Assembly: GCF_963662255.1 (NCBI RefSeq) | Contig: NC_085051.1 | Span: 58,088,654 to 58,152,653, forward strand | DNA: 64,000 bases | Direction: 5' to 3' | DNA from: Cinclus cinclus | Lineage: Eukaryota > Chordata > Aves > Passeriformes > Cinclidae | Part shown: in pieces, positions 23,390 to 35,170 of the stretch | Numbering within the stretch: the stretch's first letter is position 1 | Layout of the letters: the number at the start of each line of letters is the position of its first letter | Program-made: the position numbers and the translations under genes | Notes under the pieces: model-generated | Databases searched by the model: none | Told to the model about the DNA's origin: nothing | What the model saw: the letters and a program-made list of their open reading frames with translations, nothing else

Positions 23390-23720
23390 TGATTAATGTC
23401 AGCTCACTCAGAATTATGTGTATTAATGACCAGATTATATCTGTTTATATAATACAAATCACCATAGAGTGACTGCAGGCATTGAAACGCTCCTTGTCTG
23501 TTTGACACACATAAATAATGGAGGAGCTCATGCTGCATTTGGTACACATGACTAACCTTTTATCCCTGGCAGCCCAGTGCAGGCTGGAGAGAAGACTCGG
23601 GTTTCAAATTCCTTGCTCCAGCTGTCATTAGCCTCTGAATGCTGGCGAATCGACAGCTAATTGATGTCCTTGTTGGACATTATTTTATTAGTCAGGCCTG
23701 GTGAGCATCAAGTGGAATTT
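23390..23720. promoter_or_regulatory. Candidate conserved noncoding element
   Basis: Repeat-free, with many TAAT/ATTA words (GATTAATG, TATTAATGACC, TTTTATTAGTC) and TGTCATTA (23623-23630) and CGACAGCTAATTGATG (23651-23666), which pair a TGTCA/TGACA-type half site with TAAT as in TALE-homeodomain composite sites. The text looks like ancient developmental enhancers, but alignment is needed. Confidence 0.35.
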
Positions 23721-24419
23721 TAATGCCCTTCTATACTTGGCTCCACGTGGTCCTAAGTGTTAAGGCTTGTAAATAATTAACTGCACTCCAAGAGTTTTAG
23801 GAAAGGGCAAATAAGTTGTCCTGGGGGTTCGGGCTGCTCCAGCCCTCCCTGGTGTTGTGGGCTCCTGGCAGGATGAGCTGAGCTCTCCATAAGGAACCAG
23901 CCAGACCTCAGTCCCTCCGTGATGGTTCACACCATCCTTGGCTGTGGATGGACCTCTGGGAATCTGCCATGGGGGAAAGGGAGAAGCAGGAGTTTGCAAA
24001 CAGCCCTGAGAGAAGGTTCAAAGGAGGGTTCAGCACATAAAGCTGTGCCACGCTGCCCGGCGCTTGGTGCTGCACCAAAAATCCATCACTGCATTGAGCT
24101 GTCCCCGACATGTGGTGAGGAATAAAGGATTTTCACAACCTGCTGTGAGCTTCTGGCTTGTCTGAAACCCCACGTGCCGGGTCACCCAGGGGTTGGGGCT
24201 CAGTGGTCGCATCACTTCTGGGCCAGGGCACTGAGCCTGGGCAGAGATCTCAGCCTGGCCAGGGCACTGGTCCCAGCTGGGGACCCAGGGCACAGCCAGA
24301 GCCCTCTGGGAGTGTGGCCAGGGAGGTTTGGCTGCTGCATGTTGCCTCAAAAATACTGGCCTGCTTTCCTTCTGCTTTTTGCTTTAAAACTGGCGAAATA
24401 ACCTGAAATTTGAGACTTG

Positions 24420-25080
24420 CAAATCAAGGGCAAAAAGTATTCTAAGTGAAACATTGGGAATTACTTTTTAATATTTCATAAATGTTTTTCTCTTTATGAT
24501 TTTTAACAGTATTGGGACTGTTAGGGAAGTCCACCCTAAGCCCAGATCTCCTGAGGTCACTGCTAGCAGACCATTCCCTGTTGATCTCTAGGGATTTCTC
24601 CCCTTCCTTTCCCTCCTCTACCCATCACTCTGTAACCCCTCTGGGACAGGAATTGTCTGTTCCTACATGAGTACTCTGCATTTGTTCTCAAACAGAGCCC
24701 CCGGGGCAACAGCATGATGCAAAAAATAAGTAATTTAAAATCAAACTTTGATCAATTTCATGAGATCCCTTCTCCAGCCCTTCTTAGGCACTGCATGGGC
24801 TTTTCCAGGAGCTGAGTAAAAATGAACAGACAACTTGGGCACACCAGGCTATTCATACATTAGGCAATAATTATAATGTATATTAACTGCCTGGGTGTTG
24901 AAAGAGTCCCAGCATGAGATTGCTTCCCTAATAGGAGACAGGAGTGATAAAAGACAGTAATAGATTGCCTTTCAGATGTGGAATTAAAAGCAGCAGCTCA
25001 TTAGATTATTTTTTTTTTCACAGCCTCTAATCGCAAGTAGTTTCTTTTCAAGTCAGATTTCCATTTCCAAGGCTAAGCTC
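24420..25080. promoter_or_regulatory. Candidate conserved noncoding element
   Basis: AT-rich, repeat-poor stretch with ATTAGGCAATAATTATAATG, GTATATTAACTGCC, CAGCTCATTAGATTA and CCTCTAATCGCAAG. It is interrupted by a short T run near 25010. The regulatory role is proposed only from motif density and the absence of repeats. Confidence 0.3.
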
Positions 25081-25308
25081 GGCAACACAAACAGAAATTA
25101 AAGAGGATGGGGGGTCCTATTCTGACCTCTCCAGGATCACAGGAAGGGAGAGTAACTGAGCTCAACTCAGCAGTGCTGCCCAGCCCACCTAGGCAGCCTT
25201 CTGAAGAGACTATCATCAAAAGATCAGGATTTGGCAGCTTTTTTTTTTCTTTTTTTCTCTTTTTAAAAGGTAGCTGCAGCCCCTAAATTTTCCTTTTTTG
25301 TTGTTTTT

Positions 25309-25310
<2 letters not shown>

Positions 25311-25348
<38 letters not shown>
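25311..25348. repeat. (ATT)n microsatellite
   Basis: About 12.7 perfect copies of ATT, next to a T-rich segment. Confidence 0.98.
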
Positions 25349-26721
25349 GTTATGGTTTTAAGAGATAGCCTAGAAGATAACGCTTTTGAATTAGAACAAA
25401 CAAACAAAAAAATGAAGTTATTTCAAAGCAGTGGCAGAGATTCTTTAAAAACTGACATTTCCACTTACTGATCCAGTTTGTCTCTAGCAAGGAATGCTTT
25501 CCAGACAACTTTGGCTGCTGTTTTTAAAAGAAAAGTATAGAAAGCAGGAGAAGAAAGAGCTGGATTTTTGCTGAGCTGGGAAGCACAGTAAATAACATTC
25601 ATTAGGTTCTCCCAGACAGTTTTAATGACTCAGAGTTTTAAATCGTTCATTCAACATCTTTACAGGCCAAAATACAGTAAGGTTTCAAACTCAAATCCTT
25701 TGGCAGGAGCTGCATAATCCATAAAAAATTTTAAGGGCAGGAATACAGGGGAGAGTCAAAAAGGTATAAAATTAGGCCGGGAACGGTGTTGCTGGTCAAA
25801 TTTCCTCTAAATCAGCAGCAAAATCTGATTTCATCTGTATTGATGGCACCTAAAAATAAAGAAGTCTGGAGCTCCTCTCTGTTCCCACCCCCAGAGCCAG
25901 GACAGGCACAGCCACATGCACATTTTGGCTGCCAGGCATGGGTTAACCAGGTTTCACCATCCCTGGTTTTAGTAGCCAAGCTCTTAAACACAGATGGAGA
26001 CTTGGATCCAGCAGCACAAAAGCTGCATTTTTTTTTTTTTTCCACTCTTCTGTCCACTGCACCCTGGATGGGAAATGAGCTCTTCAGCAAATGAGGGTTT
26101 CCACAAGATTCATGCAGGAATCCAGGCCTGGGGTTTAGGGCTGGCTTAAGGCTCCAAAAGTGGCATAATCCATGTCCCTTGGGAGCAATCCAGCTGTGTC
26201 CTTCCAAGTGGGGTGCCAGTGCTGCTGGTCCTGGCAAACAGAGGAGCTGGGAATTGTCTGTGGAAAGTGAAGGCAAAACCCTGCAGCTTGGTCACAGCTC
26301 TCCTTGAGGAGCATGAGGATGCAGGCAGTGCCTGGGAGATTTTCTAGAGCCAAGGGGCTGGTTTTGGGTGCATCCCTATGGGGTATAGTCACTGGAAGTC
26401 CATCCTCTTGCCCACCTCTCTAGCTTGAGGTTGGTTATGGTGTTTTTTCCTGTCCTCAGCATGCTGTGGTGCCAGTTAAAGGGAGATTTTGGGGTGGTTT
26501 AGCACCTGAACAGGGAGAAAAGTGAAGCCCAGACCCAGCAGGGCCATCACCCAGAGGACCCCTTTTGGCTGAAGGGAGATGTGAGCTCATGTGGTGCAGA
26601 GCCAGCAGCAGCAGCAAGTGGTGACATGGAGCAGGTGACACCAGCTCTGCCACAAGCCAGAGCCCCCAGGCTGACCCATGGTGCCACAGCCAGCCTGCAG
26701 CCATCCCTGGATCTGGGGGAG

Positions 26722-26877
26722 TTCTCATCCCCATGGGTTTGGGGGAGTTCTCATCCCCATGGGTCTGGGGGAGTTCTCATCCCCATGGGTCTGGGGGAGT
26801 TCTTATCCCCATGGGTCTGGGGGAGTTCTCATCCCCATGGGTTTGGGGGAGCTCTCATCCCCCTGGATCTGGGGGAG
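26722..26877. repeat. 26-bp minisatellite, six full copies
   Basis: Unit TTCTCATCCCCATGGGTTTG plus GGGGAG, repeated exactly every 26 bases from 26722, preceded by a partial copy (26701-26721). Copies differ by single changes (T/C in GGGTNTG; one TTCTTATC; a last copy with CCCTGGAT). Since 26 is not divisible by 3, all three frames read through and give rotating peptides. That explains the long overlapping open frames here, which are not genes. Confidence 0.97.
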
Positions 26878-27640
26878 AGGGAAACCTGCAGCAGCTGAGC
26901 TGGGCTGCTCGCAGAGAAGGATTTGCACCCTCAAACCCAACTGAAGCACCTGGCAGGGAGAGAGCAGGGTCTGGCTGACAGGGATGGAGCAGTTGTGGTG
27001 GGGTGTTAAAGGCAGCATTGGTCAGCCCAGGAGCTGTTCCCAGGGACACACACAGAGCAGAGCTCCTGGAGAAAAGCAATCTGTGTGGGAGATTTTAAGG
27101 AAAATTTTCAGCATTTTGGGAACTGGAGAGGCCAGGGGTGCTGCAGAAGCACCTGCTCATCTGGGGGATGGCTGAAGCTGAGCTGACTTTTGTCATTTTG
27201 ATGTGAAAGAGCTTGGTGTGAGTATGGCCAGGGCCCAGACCTCCCCTCCAGTGGTGTAAATCAGGAGTGGACCCAGTGCCATCCATCTGCACTGGCAGGG
27301 TTTGCCCAGAGGTGATAGGAAGCAGGGAGGATGTTCTTCTGTGTGTTGGTTTGACAAACAGAGTGTTGTGGTTAAGGAGACACCCAGGAGAGCCCTGCAA
27401 GGGGAAGGAAGGGAACCTGCAGCATTTCCCACTCATCAGCCATAAGCAGCTCCTCATCTCCACTGTCAGACAAGAAAGGCTTTGCAGGAAGGCACTGTGG
27501 TCTGGGCAGGAAGGGGATTTCATCCCTATCACCCCACACCACAGCACATGTTGATGGTTTCCCTGGGTCAGAGGTGCTCTGCCTGGATCAGGTTTGCAGC
27601 TGTGTGCATTTCACTGGGAGGATTACCCAGTGCTCAGCAT

Positions 27641-27787
27641 CTGGACATCAAACCTGGGTCAAACCCAAAACTCACAATCCCAGAGCCACTCCAGCCTGGC
27701 TCTGCTTCACCAGCTGGATGTCAAACCTGGGTCAAACCCCCAAGCCCACAGTCCCAGAGCCATTCCAGCTTGGCTCTGCTTCCCAGC
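27641..27787. repeat. Tandem duplication of about 73 bp
   Basis: 27641-27713 and 27714-27787 share CAAACCTGGGTCAAACCC, CCAGAGCCA-TCCAGC and TTGGCTCTGCTTC blocks, with scattered substitutions and a one- to two-base indel. This is an older two-copy tandem duplication. Confidence 0.9.
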
Positions 27788-27975
27788 TCTATTTGTTCCT
27801 CTGGAGACAAAAGGCTCAAGCCCTTTGACCATTTACTTCCCAGAAATAGGATCAGGACCTAAAAAGAGCCATTAAACCCCCTCCAAAAGTCCCCATGGAT
27901 TAATTTTTGTTGCTAAATATTCTCTCCGTGCTCCCCCTTTCTCCTGGTATCCAATTGCATGGAGAGATTGAGCAC

Positions 27976-27998
27976 AAAAAAAAAAAAAAAAAAAAAAA
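27976..27998. repeat. A23 run
   Basis: Twenty-three consecutive A; no upstream retrotransposon body was recognised. Confidence 0.95.
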
Positions 27999-28737
27999 GC
28001 AGAGCTGAAAATGAAGCAGCCCCCTGAGAAAACCAGGAAACCAACCCAGGAGGGAGCCCTTTCCTTCACTGCTCCATGTGCTAAATCCACTGGAGATGAG
28101 CAACTCAGACCAAGAAACCCCAGGACTTCCCACTCCCTCTCTCTTTCATGATTACCCAACCCTGCTACAAGCAGGCAATAAAATCCTTCAGCTTCATCAA
28201 CAAAATTAGATCAATTCCATGGCCTCACTTTTGCTCTAAACCTTATCAAATTACTCCTTATCCTAAGGATCCTGGGGAATAGGGAATAGCTCTTTACAGG
28301 GAGAGCACAAAATCAAATTAAAGATTCATTCAAATTAAAAGGTTCAATTTTAAAAGAGGCAGGGCCAGGCCAGAAGGAGCTGAGGAAAGTATTTTTTAAT
28401 GAGCTCAGTGGCAGGAGTATCTTTAATAATAGATCTGATGGGGGGACCCTGGAACCTGGCAGCACATGAGGCCTTTCCCTCCACACTGGCATAAATCAAA
28501 GGCACAGGTGTTCCCACACACTGGTGTTGGCAATGGTCTCTCTAAGCCCCAGATTAAATTTTGGTGCCCAGAAGGAAAACGTGGCATCAGTTTTAGGGAC
28601 GGGCTGAGCCAACAGCACAAGGGAGAAAGCATCTAAAAGAAAAAAGCAAGATAATAGTTAGGAAAGAAGCAGGATGAGACCTCTGGTAACTTGGCTGTGA
28701 TCCTTCCTGGTTCTGATTTGAAAACAAACTCAGCAAG

Positions 28738-29270
28738 AGAATCAGAGAATCACAGAATGATTTGGGTTGGAAGGGACCTTCCAGACCATCTAGTTTTAAC
28801 GCCCCTGCCATGGGCAGGGACACCTTCCACTATCCCAGGATATTCCAAGCCCTGTCCAAAGTGGCCTGGAACACTGTCAGGGATCCAGGGGCAGCCACAT
28901 CTTCTCTGGGCACCCTGTGCCAGGGTCTCACCACCCTCACAGTCAAGAATTTCTTTCTAATATCCAATCTAAACCTACTTCAAGAATTTCTTTCTAATAT
29001 CCAATCTAAACCTACTCTCTTGGAGTTTAAAGTAATTTCTCCTTGCCTGGTCACTCCATGCCCTTGTCCAAAATCCCTCTGCAGCTCTCCTGGAGCCCCT
29101 TTAAGCATGGGAAGAGGCTCTGAGGTGTTCCCAGAGCCTTCTCCTCCAGGCTGAACAATCCCAACTCTCAGCCTGTCTCCAAAGCAGAGGCACACCAGCC
29201 CTTGGAGCATCTTTGCTCCACAGGTCCATCCATGTCCTTCTGATGTTTGGGACCCTAAAGCTGGACTCAA
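28738..29270 (-). mobile_element. CR1 LINE, longest young copy, with internal duplication
   Basis: The plus strand starts AGAATCACAGAATGATTTGG, GTTGGAAGGGACCTTCCAGA and continues through CCATGGGCAGGGACACCTTC and TCTAATATCCAATCTAAACC to CAGCCTGTCTCCAAAGCAGA and a diverged end near 29270. A 37-bp segment is exactly duplicated in tandem (28943-28979 and 28980-29016), which lengthens the copy. About 530 bp in total, 5'-truncated. Confidence 0.95.
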
Positions 29271-31849
29271 AGCATTTTTTTTATCTTAAATCACCCATCC
29301 ACATCCATGCCTGAACTTCCCCATTCCCAGGACAGAGATGGGCTTCAATTTTCCTGCTATTCATAAGGTAATGTTGAAAACTCCACTGCTCCAGGTCTGA
29401 GCTCTTCCCAAATCCTGCCTGTTCATAAATTGGTTGTCACATTTTTCACTGTAAAATTCTTGTAGCAGGATTTGGGTCGGGATGAGCAGAGCTTGTGGAT
29501 GCCAGGACTGCAGTGCCTCAATGGAGATGCTGATTCCAGCAGCAGGGAAGTTTCCCAAGGCAGTGCAGAAACTGAAGACCTTCAATCTGACTTTGAAATG
29601 CCTTCCAATTTGGGGTAAGGGAGGGAGAAGTTTGGGGGGGGGGGGGGTTGGTGATGTGGGACTGTGCCCTTGGATAGAGAATCTCAGGGCAGCTCCTATA
29701 TATAGATGTGCATATAAATACACCTATACATATGCATGTGTGACACATTGCAATCAGCCTGTCTGCAGCTGCTGACAGGGGCAGCCCAATCCTTCCCCGG
29801 CAGGGAAAAATCAGCTGGACTCTGCTGAGAAAGAGGAGAAAGATACAGAAGTCATCTCAGAAAATTAAGGTGAAAAAAAAAAAAATCACTGCTTGAGGTT
29901 TTTTGCTTTTCTCTTTGTTTTTCTCCTCTTTCCCCACTTGCCTCCGTGCCTGGCTGAGCTCTTGCCCCTTCTTGCTGCCAATTTGCTTTCCTGCAGCCCT
30001 TTGCAATTCTCCAGTGCCTGGGAGACTCCTGGAAAGCCTCTGCATGGCTGGGGCAGAAGGTGATGAGTTTGCTGCTGCTGCCCACAAAGCAGAACCACTA
30101 GGGAGGGAGCCAGGGATGGAAGAAAAACCATGTGCAGATTTTCCTTAAGCCCCAAAGCTTCCCTCCCACAAGTGTTCCTGGCTCACAGAGAGTGCCTGTC
30201 TCCCCTGGCTGCCCCCTCCTCACTCCCCCAGCAGCTCAGGAAGATGGGATGAAGCCCTCCCTCTGTCAGGATGGAATATTGGATGGTAAATTTGGATGCA
30301 ATTGACTGAAAAAAGCCTGGAGAGCTGGGAAGCATCCTCTGGGCAGGCTGGAGGCCAAAGAGAAAGGCTCCAAGGTGCTTCAAAACCCCTCTTCCTGCAC
30401 AGGTTAGAAACAGATGGTTTGACCATTTTTTTTTTTTCTCAGGGGTTGTTTCCCCACCTTGCCTTGGCCTCTCAGAGCTGGGCAAGGAGGGGTTTTGAGG
30501 GGTGTGAGGGCTCAGAGCACCCCCACCAGGAATTTAAACTAAATTCTTTATTTAAAACTTATGTTTTGTGTGCTGTGGAAGCATTTCTGCTTTAAAAAAA
30601 AATATATATACATACATATATATATACAAGGACATTTAGGGATAGGACAAGGGGTAATGGCTCTAAACTAATCCAGAATCCCTTGGGATGGCTGGGTCCC
30701 AGAAATGTCAACACCTGACCACCAGAGCATCAAGGGAACAACTTTCCCTGTTGCTGCTGCAGTTTTCCAGCATGGCCATCCCCTGAATCCTTGAGCTAAA
30801 GGGGATTTTTGTACTTGCTTAAGACATTTTTGTCCTCAGCAAAGCACTGCTCAGGGCCCCCAGACTGGGAATAGTCAAATCCCCTGAGCTGGAATAGCCT
30901 GTTCCCTTGTGCTGAAATTGCTGCACTCTAAAAACACATTTTTAAATGCTTCTGCTGGCGCATGGCAAATGCCCTCAATCCCCACTTGGAGTAGGTCCCT
31001 TGGAAAGCAATTTATAACAAGTTTTGTTTCTTAATTAGAATGTGGCTGCATAAAAAGTTATAAAGAGGCCACTGAGGGGTTTGTTTTTTTTTTTTCCACT
31101 TTTTACAGCAGCTCCTTGGGGAAAAAGACCTTACTTTAAACCATGAGAAGGAATCCAGAGGGCTCTGGCACTCTCCTGATGAACTCGGGGAAGCTGATGC
31201 TGGGGGAAATGGCCAAACAGGCAGCTCAGGTCCATCACTCTTGCCTTCACCCACCCCAAAATCCCCACCATCCCCCCTGCAAAGCACCTGCTGCAGGTTG
31301 ACTTCCAATCAAGGATGGCTTCAAAAAGCTCAATTTATCAACAGCTGCAGGGACACCATCAGTGATGGCATCACCTCCAGTCACACCCACAACAAGTCCC
31401 CTGTCCCTTTCCAGCTGTGTTGACCAAGAGTAAATTGAAAAATTGCACTGAAAAATAAGAGAAATTGTTTGTTTCCATTTTACTTGGGATCTGGAAAGGT
31501 TCAGGGACTTCCATGATGGTGCAGCACTGCCATCTGAGCTGGTTGAAGACAGACTTTGCCAGGAATCAACCACTGGCAAAAGCTCCAGGAGAGTGGCCCT
31601 GGTGCATTTTTGCACTGCTGCTCACAGAAGTGTCATTGAAGAGTCTGCAAAATTGCTCCCAGATTTTTGATTTTCTCTTTTTATAGCTTCATAACCACTT
31701 GAAAACACTTCTTCTGGAGGAGCAGGGGGCCTCTGAAATAGGGACGATAATAGTTACAAAAGAAAATAATTCTACAGTAGGATGAGACCCCCAGTACTCA
31801 GCTGTGCTCCCACCTAGTCCGGATCTGAAAACAATCTCAGAAAGAGATT
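29271..31849. other. Intergenic, part 6
   Basis: Unique sequence with a G14 run (29634-29647), a short TA-rich run (30600-30628) and T-rich tracts. No gene or transposon is recognised. Confidence 0.6.
29634..29647 (+). repeat. G14 run
   Basis: Fourteen consecutive G next to a GGGAGGGAG stretch; could form a G-quadruplex and is a likely sequencing trouble spot. Confidence 0.9.
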
Positions 31850-32120
31850 CATGGAATCATAGAATGGTTTGGATTGGAAGGGACCTTCAAGAACACCCAG
31901 TCCTACCCCCTGCCATGGGCAGGGACACCTTTTCCCTATCCCAGGTTGCTCCAAGCCCCATCCAACCTACTCCTGAACACTTCCAGGGATGGGGCAGCCA
32001 CAGCTTCTCTGGGCATGCTGTGCCAGGGCCTCAGCACCCTCACAGCTAAGAATTTCTTCCTTAAATCTAATCTAACCCTGCCCTGTTTCATCTTAAGGCC
32101 ATTTCCCCCTTGTGAAGCAA
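31850..32120 (-). mobile_element. CR1 LINE 3' fragment
   Basis: ATGGAATCATAGAATGGTTT, GGATTGGAAGGGACCTTCAA, CCATGGGCAGGGACACCTTT and TCTAATCTAACCCTGCCCTG follow in CR1 order, reverse orientation, about 270 bp. Confidence 0.95.
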
Positions 32121-33529
32121 AATGCCTGGATCTACAAATGATGGAGGCAGAAGTCTTTCCTCCTGGCTCCCTTTGGAGAAATACACACAGCAAATATGAT
32201 CTAGGCAGCAGCTCCCATGCTAAACAAAAGGCAGGCAACAGTTCAGCAGTTTCTCTGCTCCTGAAGGTGGAAAATCTGTTTGGCTACACTCACCCACTCC
32301 TCGAGTTGTTGGCATGTCCCAAAGAGAGCATGATATTCCCGTGTTTCGTAGGAGCAGCATAACAAAACAGACAGACCGAGAAATCAAGGAGCAGCACAAA
32401 AGCCATAAATACCAACCACAGTGCTGAGCCAATTAGTGAAACAAGAGAAATCCAATTCAGCCTTGGGTTTTCACTCAGAGGCAGGAATGTCTCTGCTGCA
32501 GCCTGGGAAGTTCGCCGGTGCTGGCAGCTCTGAGAATTCACCTCGTGTCAACTCAGCAGAGATGAAAAATAGACTCCTGCTCCAGGCAAAGCTGCTGAGG
32601 AGCTGCAGAGTGGCTGAAAGAGGAGTCTGTGGAAAGATTAATTTGGGGATCAATGGAGTAGCCAAAGGGGGTCAGTGGGGCAGTGAGAGCTGTGGGTTGC
32701 TGGGTCAGAACCAGACTTAGGAAAGAAGGCTGGAGTCAAGGCTGATCTCATCTCCTCTCTGTGTGAGGAGTAACCCCACACAAAAATTACAGCTGTGGTA
32801 CTTGGAAGGTCCTCAAATGGCAGAGAGCAGAGGGAGCACCAAAATATCCTGGAAGACACACACAAAAAAGGAGGGACAGAGTGATTTGTGGCAGTAGCTC
32901 TCACCCCTGATGGAGAGATGTCTTCCAAGCTGGGATTTAAATTCAGTTCTACTAGTTTAAAGTCAATGACTGATGCCCCAAGCAGCAGTGCTGTTTTGCC
33001 TTTATTAATCTGTAACCAAACAAAAGGTTTAAATCAGCTCTTACACAAAGTTCCTGTATCACTGTCACTGCTTTTTGTCTGCAGGAACCATAGCTTTCTG
33101 AAATTCTCTTTACAGTAAAAACAGAAGGCACCAGGAACAGGCTCTGCTATTTTAGTTCATATAGACATTTTGGCATTGCAGCCAGTCCTCATCAGTAAGA
33201 GCAAATGTAACACTGATGACTTCAATGCCAAAGAACAGGCTTTGAAAGTCCTCATAATGCTGCTGTTTGAACACTCATCACCCTCAAAATGGGGATGTTT
33301 GGGATTTAAAGAAGGAGGTGGTGCACCAATGAACTGCAATGCCAGTCCACAGAGGACAGAGCAGCCCAGCCACACTTGAGGGGATGCAGGGGCACAAACC
33401 ACGAGGCAGTTTCAAGTGTGAGCATCCCAAGGCTGGGTGAATCACCCAGGGAGCACCAGCACAGGATGGCAGAGGCAATGGAAAGCAGCAGTGAAATGTG
33501 GCACCTCACCATGGCCCTGCAAGAGCCAA
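32121..33529. other. Intergenic, part 7
   Basis: Unique sequence; no gene, RNA gene or element is supported. Open frames are short. Confidence 0.6.
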
Positions 33530-33795
33530 AGCCACCACTAAACCAAGTCCCCCAGTGCCACGTCCTTTTACATCCCTCCAGGGAAGGTGATTCCCCCACA
33601 TCCCTGGGCAGCCTGTTCCAGTGCTTGCAAGCCATTCCACGAACAATTTTCCCCTGATATCCAATCTAAACTTCCCCAGGTGCAACTTGAGGTTGTTTCC
33701 TCTGGTCCTGTCACTTGTTACCTGGGAGAAGAGACTGATCCCCACGTCACTCCAATCTCCTTTCAGGGAGCTGTAGATGCATGGTTTGCTCCATC
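33530..33795 (-). mobile_element. Older CR1 LINE fragment
   Basis: CATCCCTGGGCAGCCTGTTC, ATATCCAATCTAAACTTCCC, TGCAACTTGAGGTTGTTTCC, TCTGGTCCTGTCACTTGTTA and GGGAGAAGAGACTGATCCCC are the reverse of an internal CR1 3' section. The terminal octamers are lost. It is the same older lineage as 11640-11997 and 54900-55160. Confidence 0.9.
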
Positions 33796-34940
33796 CTATG
33801 ACCAAGCACAAACCCAGGGATTTTCAGTCATTTCCTGCTACCTATGGTGGTGCCTGAAGGATGCAGGGAAGGGCCAGATGATGTTGGCAGGGGGACAGAA
33901 GCAGGAGGTCCTTCTGCAGCCCCTTCTCAGCTCAGCTGGAGCAGAGGGTGGTGGGGTTTGGCACATTCATCCTTTGGACATCACCTGTGAGGGGTGCACA
34001 GGGGGCAGAGCACACCTCCCTCCTCATCCACCACCATCTGGAACAAATCCCTCAGCAGGGCCAGAACAGAGGGAGCAGCAAGAGAAATTATTTTATTTAA
34101 TCCCCACTGCAAGCATCAGGAACCTGTGTGAAAGCTGGCTTTGCAGCACCTCTAAAGCAGCATTTCCTGGATGAGTGGGAAAGCTCTCTGTTAAAGAATA
34201 AACTTAACAAAAGACAGATTAAAAACTGTCTATATCTTACTGAAAAACCCAGATTTCTAATTTCTGCATGTGCTGGCTGCCCTGAGGCACAACATGTACT
34301 GCATCCACACACACCAGCACAGGCTGAGGGCTGAAATCCTACACTCACCAGTTTGTCCGAGGGAGGAAAAGTTATCAGATTGAAGATCAGCAAGACTTAA
34401 GGGCTGGTAGAGCATTTATCACAGTGGTTTTTGCACTTATCTGCTTTATGTACTCAACCAAGATTTACTTGGAGTTGTCACTATTTGGGCTCTGAGGTAG
34501 AAACATGCTGACTCCTTTTCCTTTCTCATCCACTGAGACATCTGAGCCTGTGCCTAAATTTACCCAAGAGCAGGGGCCCACTGAAGCTGGTACAAGTATT
34601 CTTGCATTTAAATGTAGGGATGTGTTTTAAATATCTTGTGAAATTGAAGCTTGGGCACAGTAACCCAAAATACTGCCATGTTTCTAAGCTTGTCCCCAGC
34701 CCTGCTCCTTTCAGAGCTTCCTTCACATTACTCAAAATGTTTGCACACTTAAGTTTTCCATTTGGTGTGGATAAATTTTCCATTTGGTGTCAGTTTTACC
34801 ACCACCAGCAGCCACTCAAACAATTCAAATACTCCCAGGGACATGGAAAACCAGTATTTGATCAGGTGCTTGGGTTGCATCAGAAATTTATGTATTACTT
34901 TTACCTAAACTATCCAATATCCAAGCACTGTTTTCTTCAG
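33796..34940. other. Intergenic, part 8
   Basis: Unique sequence. A 15-bp word, TTTTCCATTTGGTGT, occurs twice at a 22-bp offset (34754 and 34776). Nothing else recognised. Confidence 0.6.
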
Positions 34941-35170
34941 ATCATAGAATCATGGAATATTTTGAGTTATAAGGAACCACAAGGATCACCAAGTCCAACT
35001 CCTGGTCATGCACAGGACACCCCAAGAATCCCACCCTGTGCCTGAGAGCATTGTCCAAATGCTCCTTGAGCTCTGTCACGTTTGGTGCTGTGACCACTGC
35101 CCCTGAGGAGTTTGTTCCAGTGCCAAACAAAAGTTTCACAGAGTGAGAAACTTTTTCCTAATATCCAAAA
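34941..35170 (-). mobile_element. CR1 LINE fragment, second subfamily
   Basis: ATAGAATCATGGAATATTTT, AAGGATCACCAAGTCCAACT, CTGGTCATGCACAGGACACC and GAGCATTGTCCAAATGCTCC are the reverse of the subfamily seen at 17875-18034. It ends with AAACTTTTTCCTAATATCC. Confidence 0.93.

Larger units (their letters stand above)
18035..25310. other. Intergenic, part 4: longest CR1-free stretch
   Basis: About 7.3 kb with no recognisable CR1 insertion, unusual in this window. Three AT-rich segments within it are listed as candidate regulatory elements. There is an A-rich simple repeat at 19449-19486. No coding sequence is supported. Confidence 0.55.
25349..28737. other. Intergenic, part 5
   Basis: Carries the 26-bp minisatellite and the 73-bp tandem duplication described separately, and an A23 run. 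The remainder is unique and moderately GC-rich, without a supported gene. Confidence 0.6.

Noticed and set aside
26581..27018. Repetitive-protein open frames over the 26-bp array
   Set aside because: All three frames are open because the repeat unit lacks stops; no gene context.
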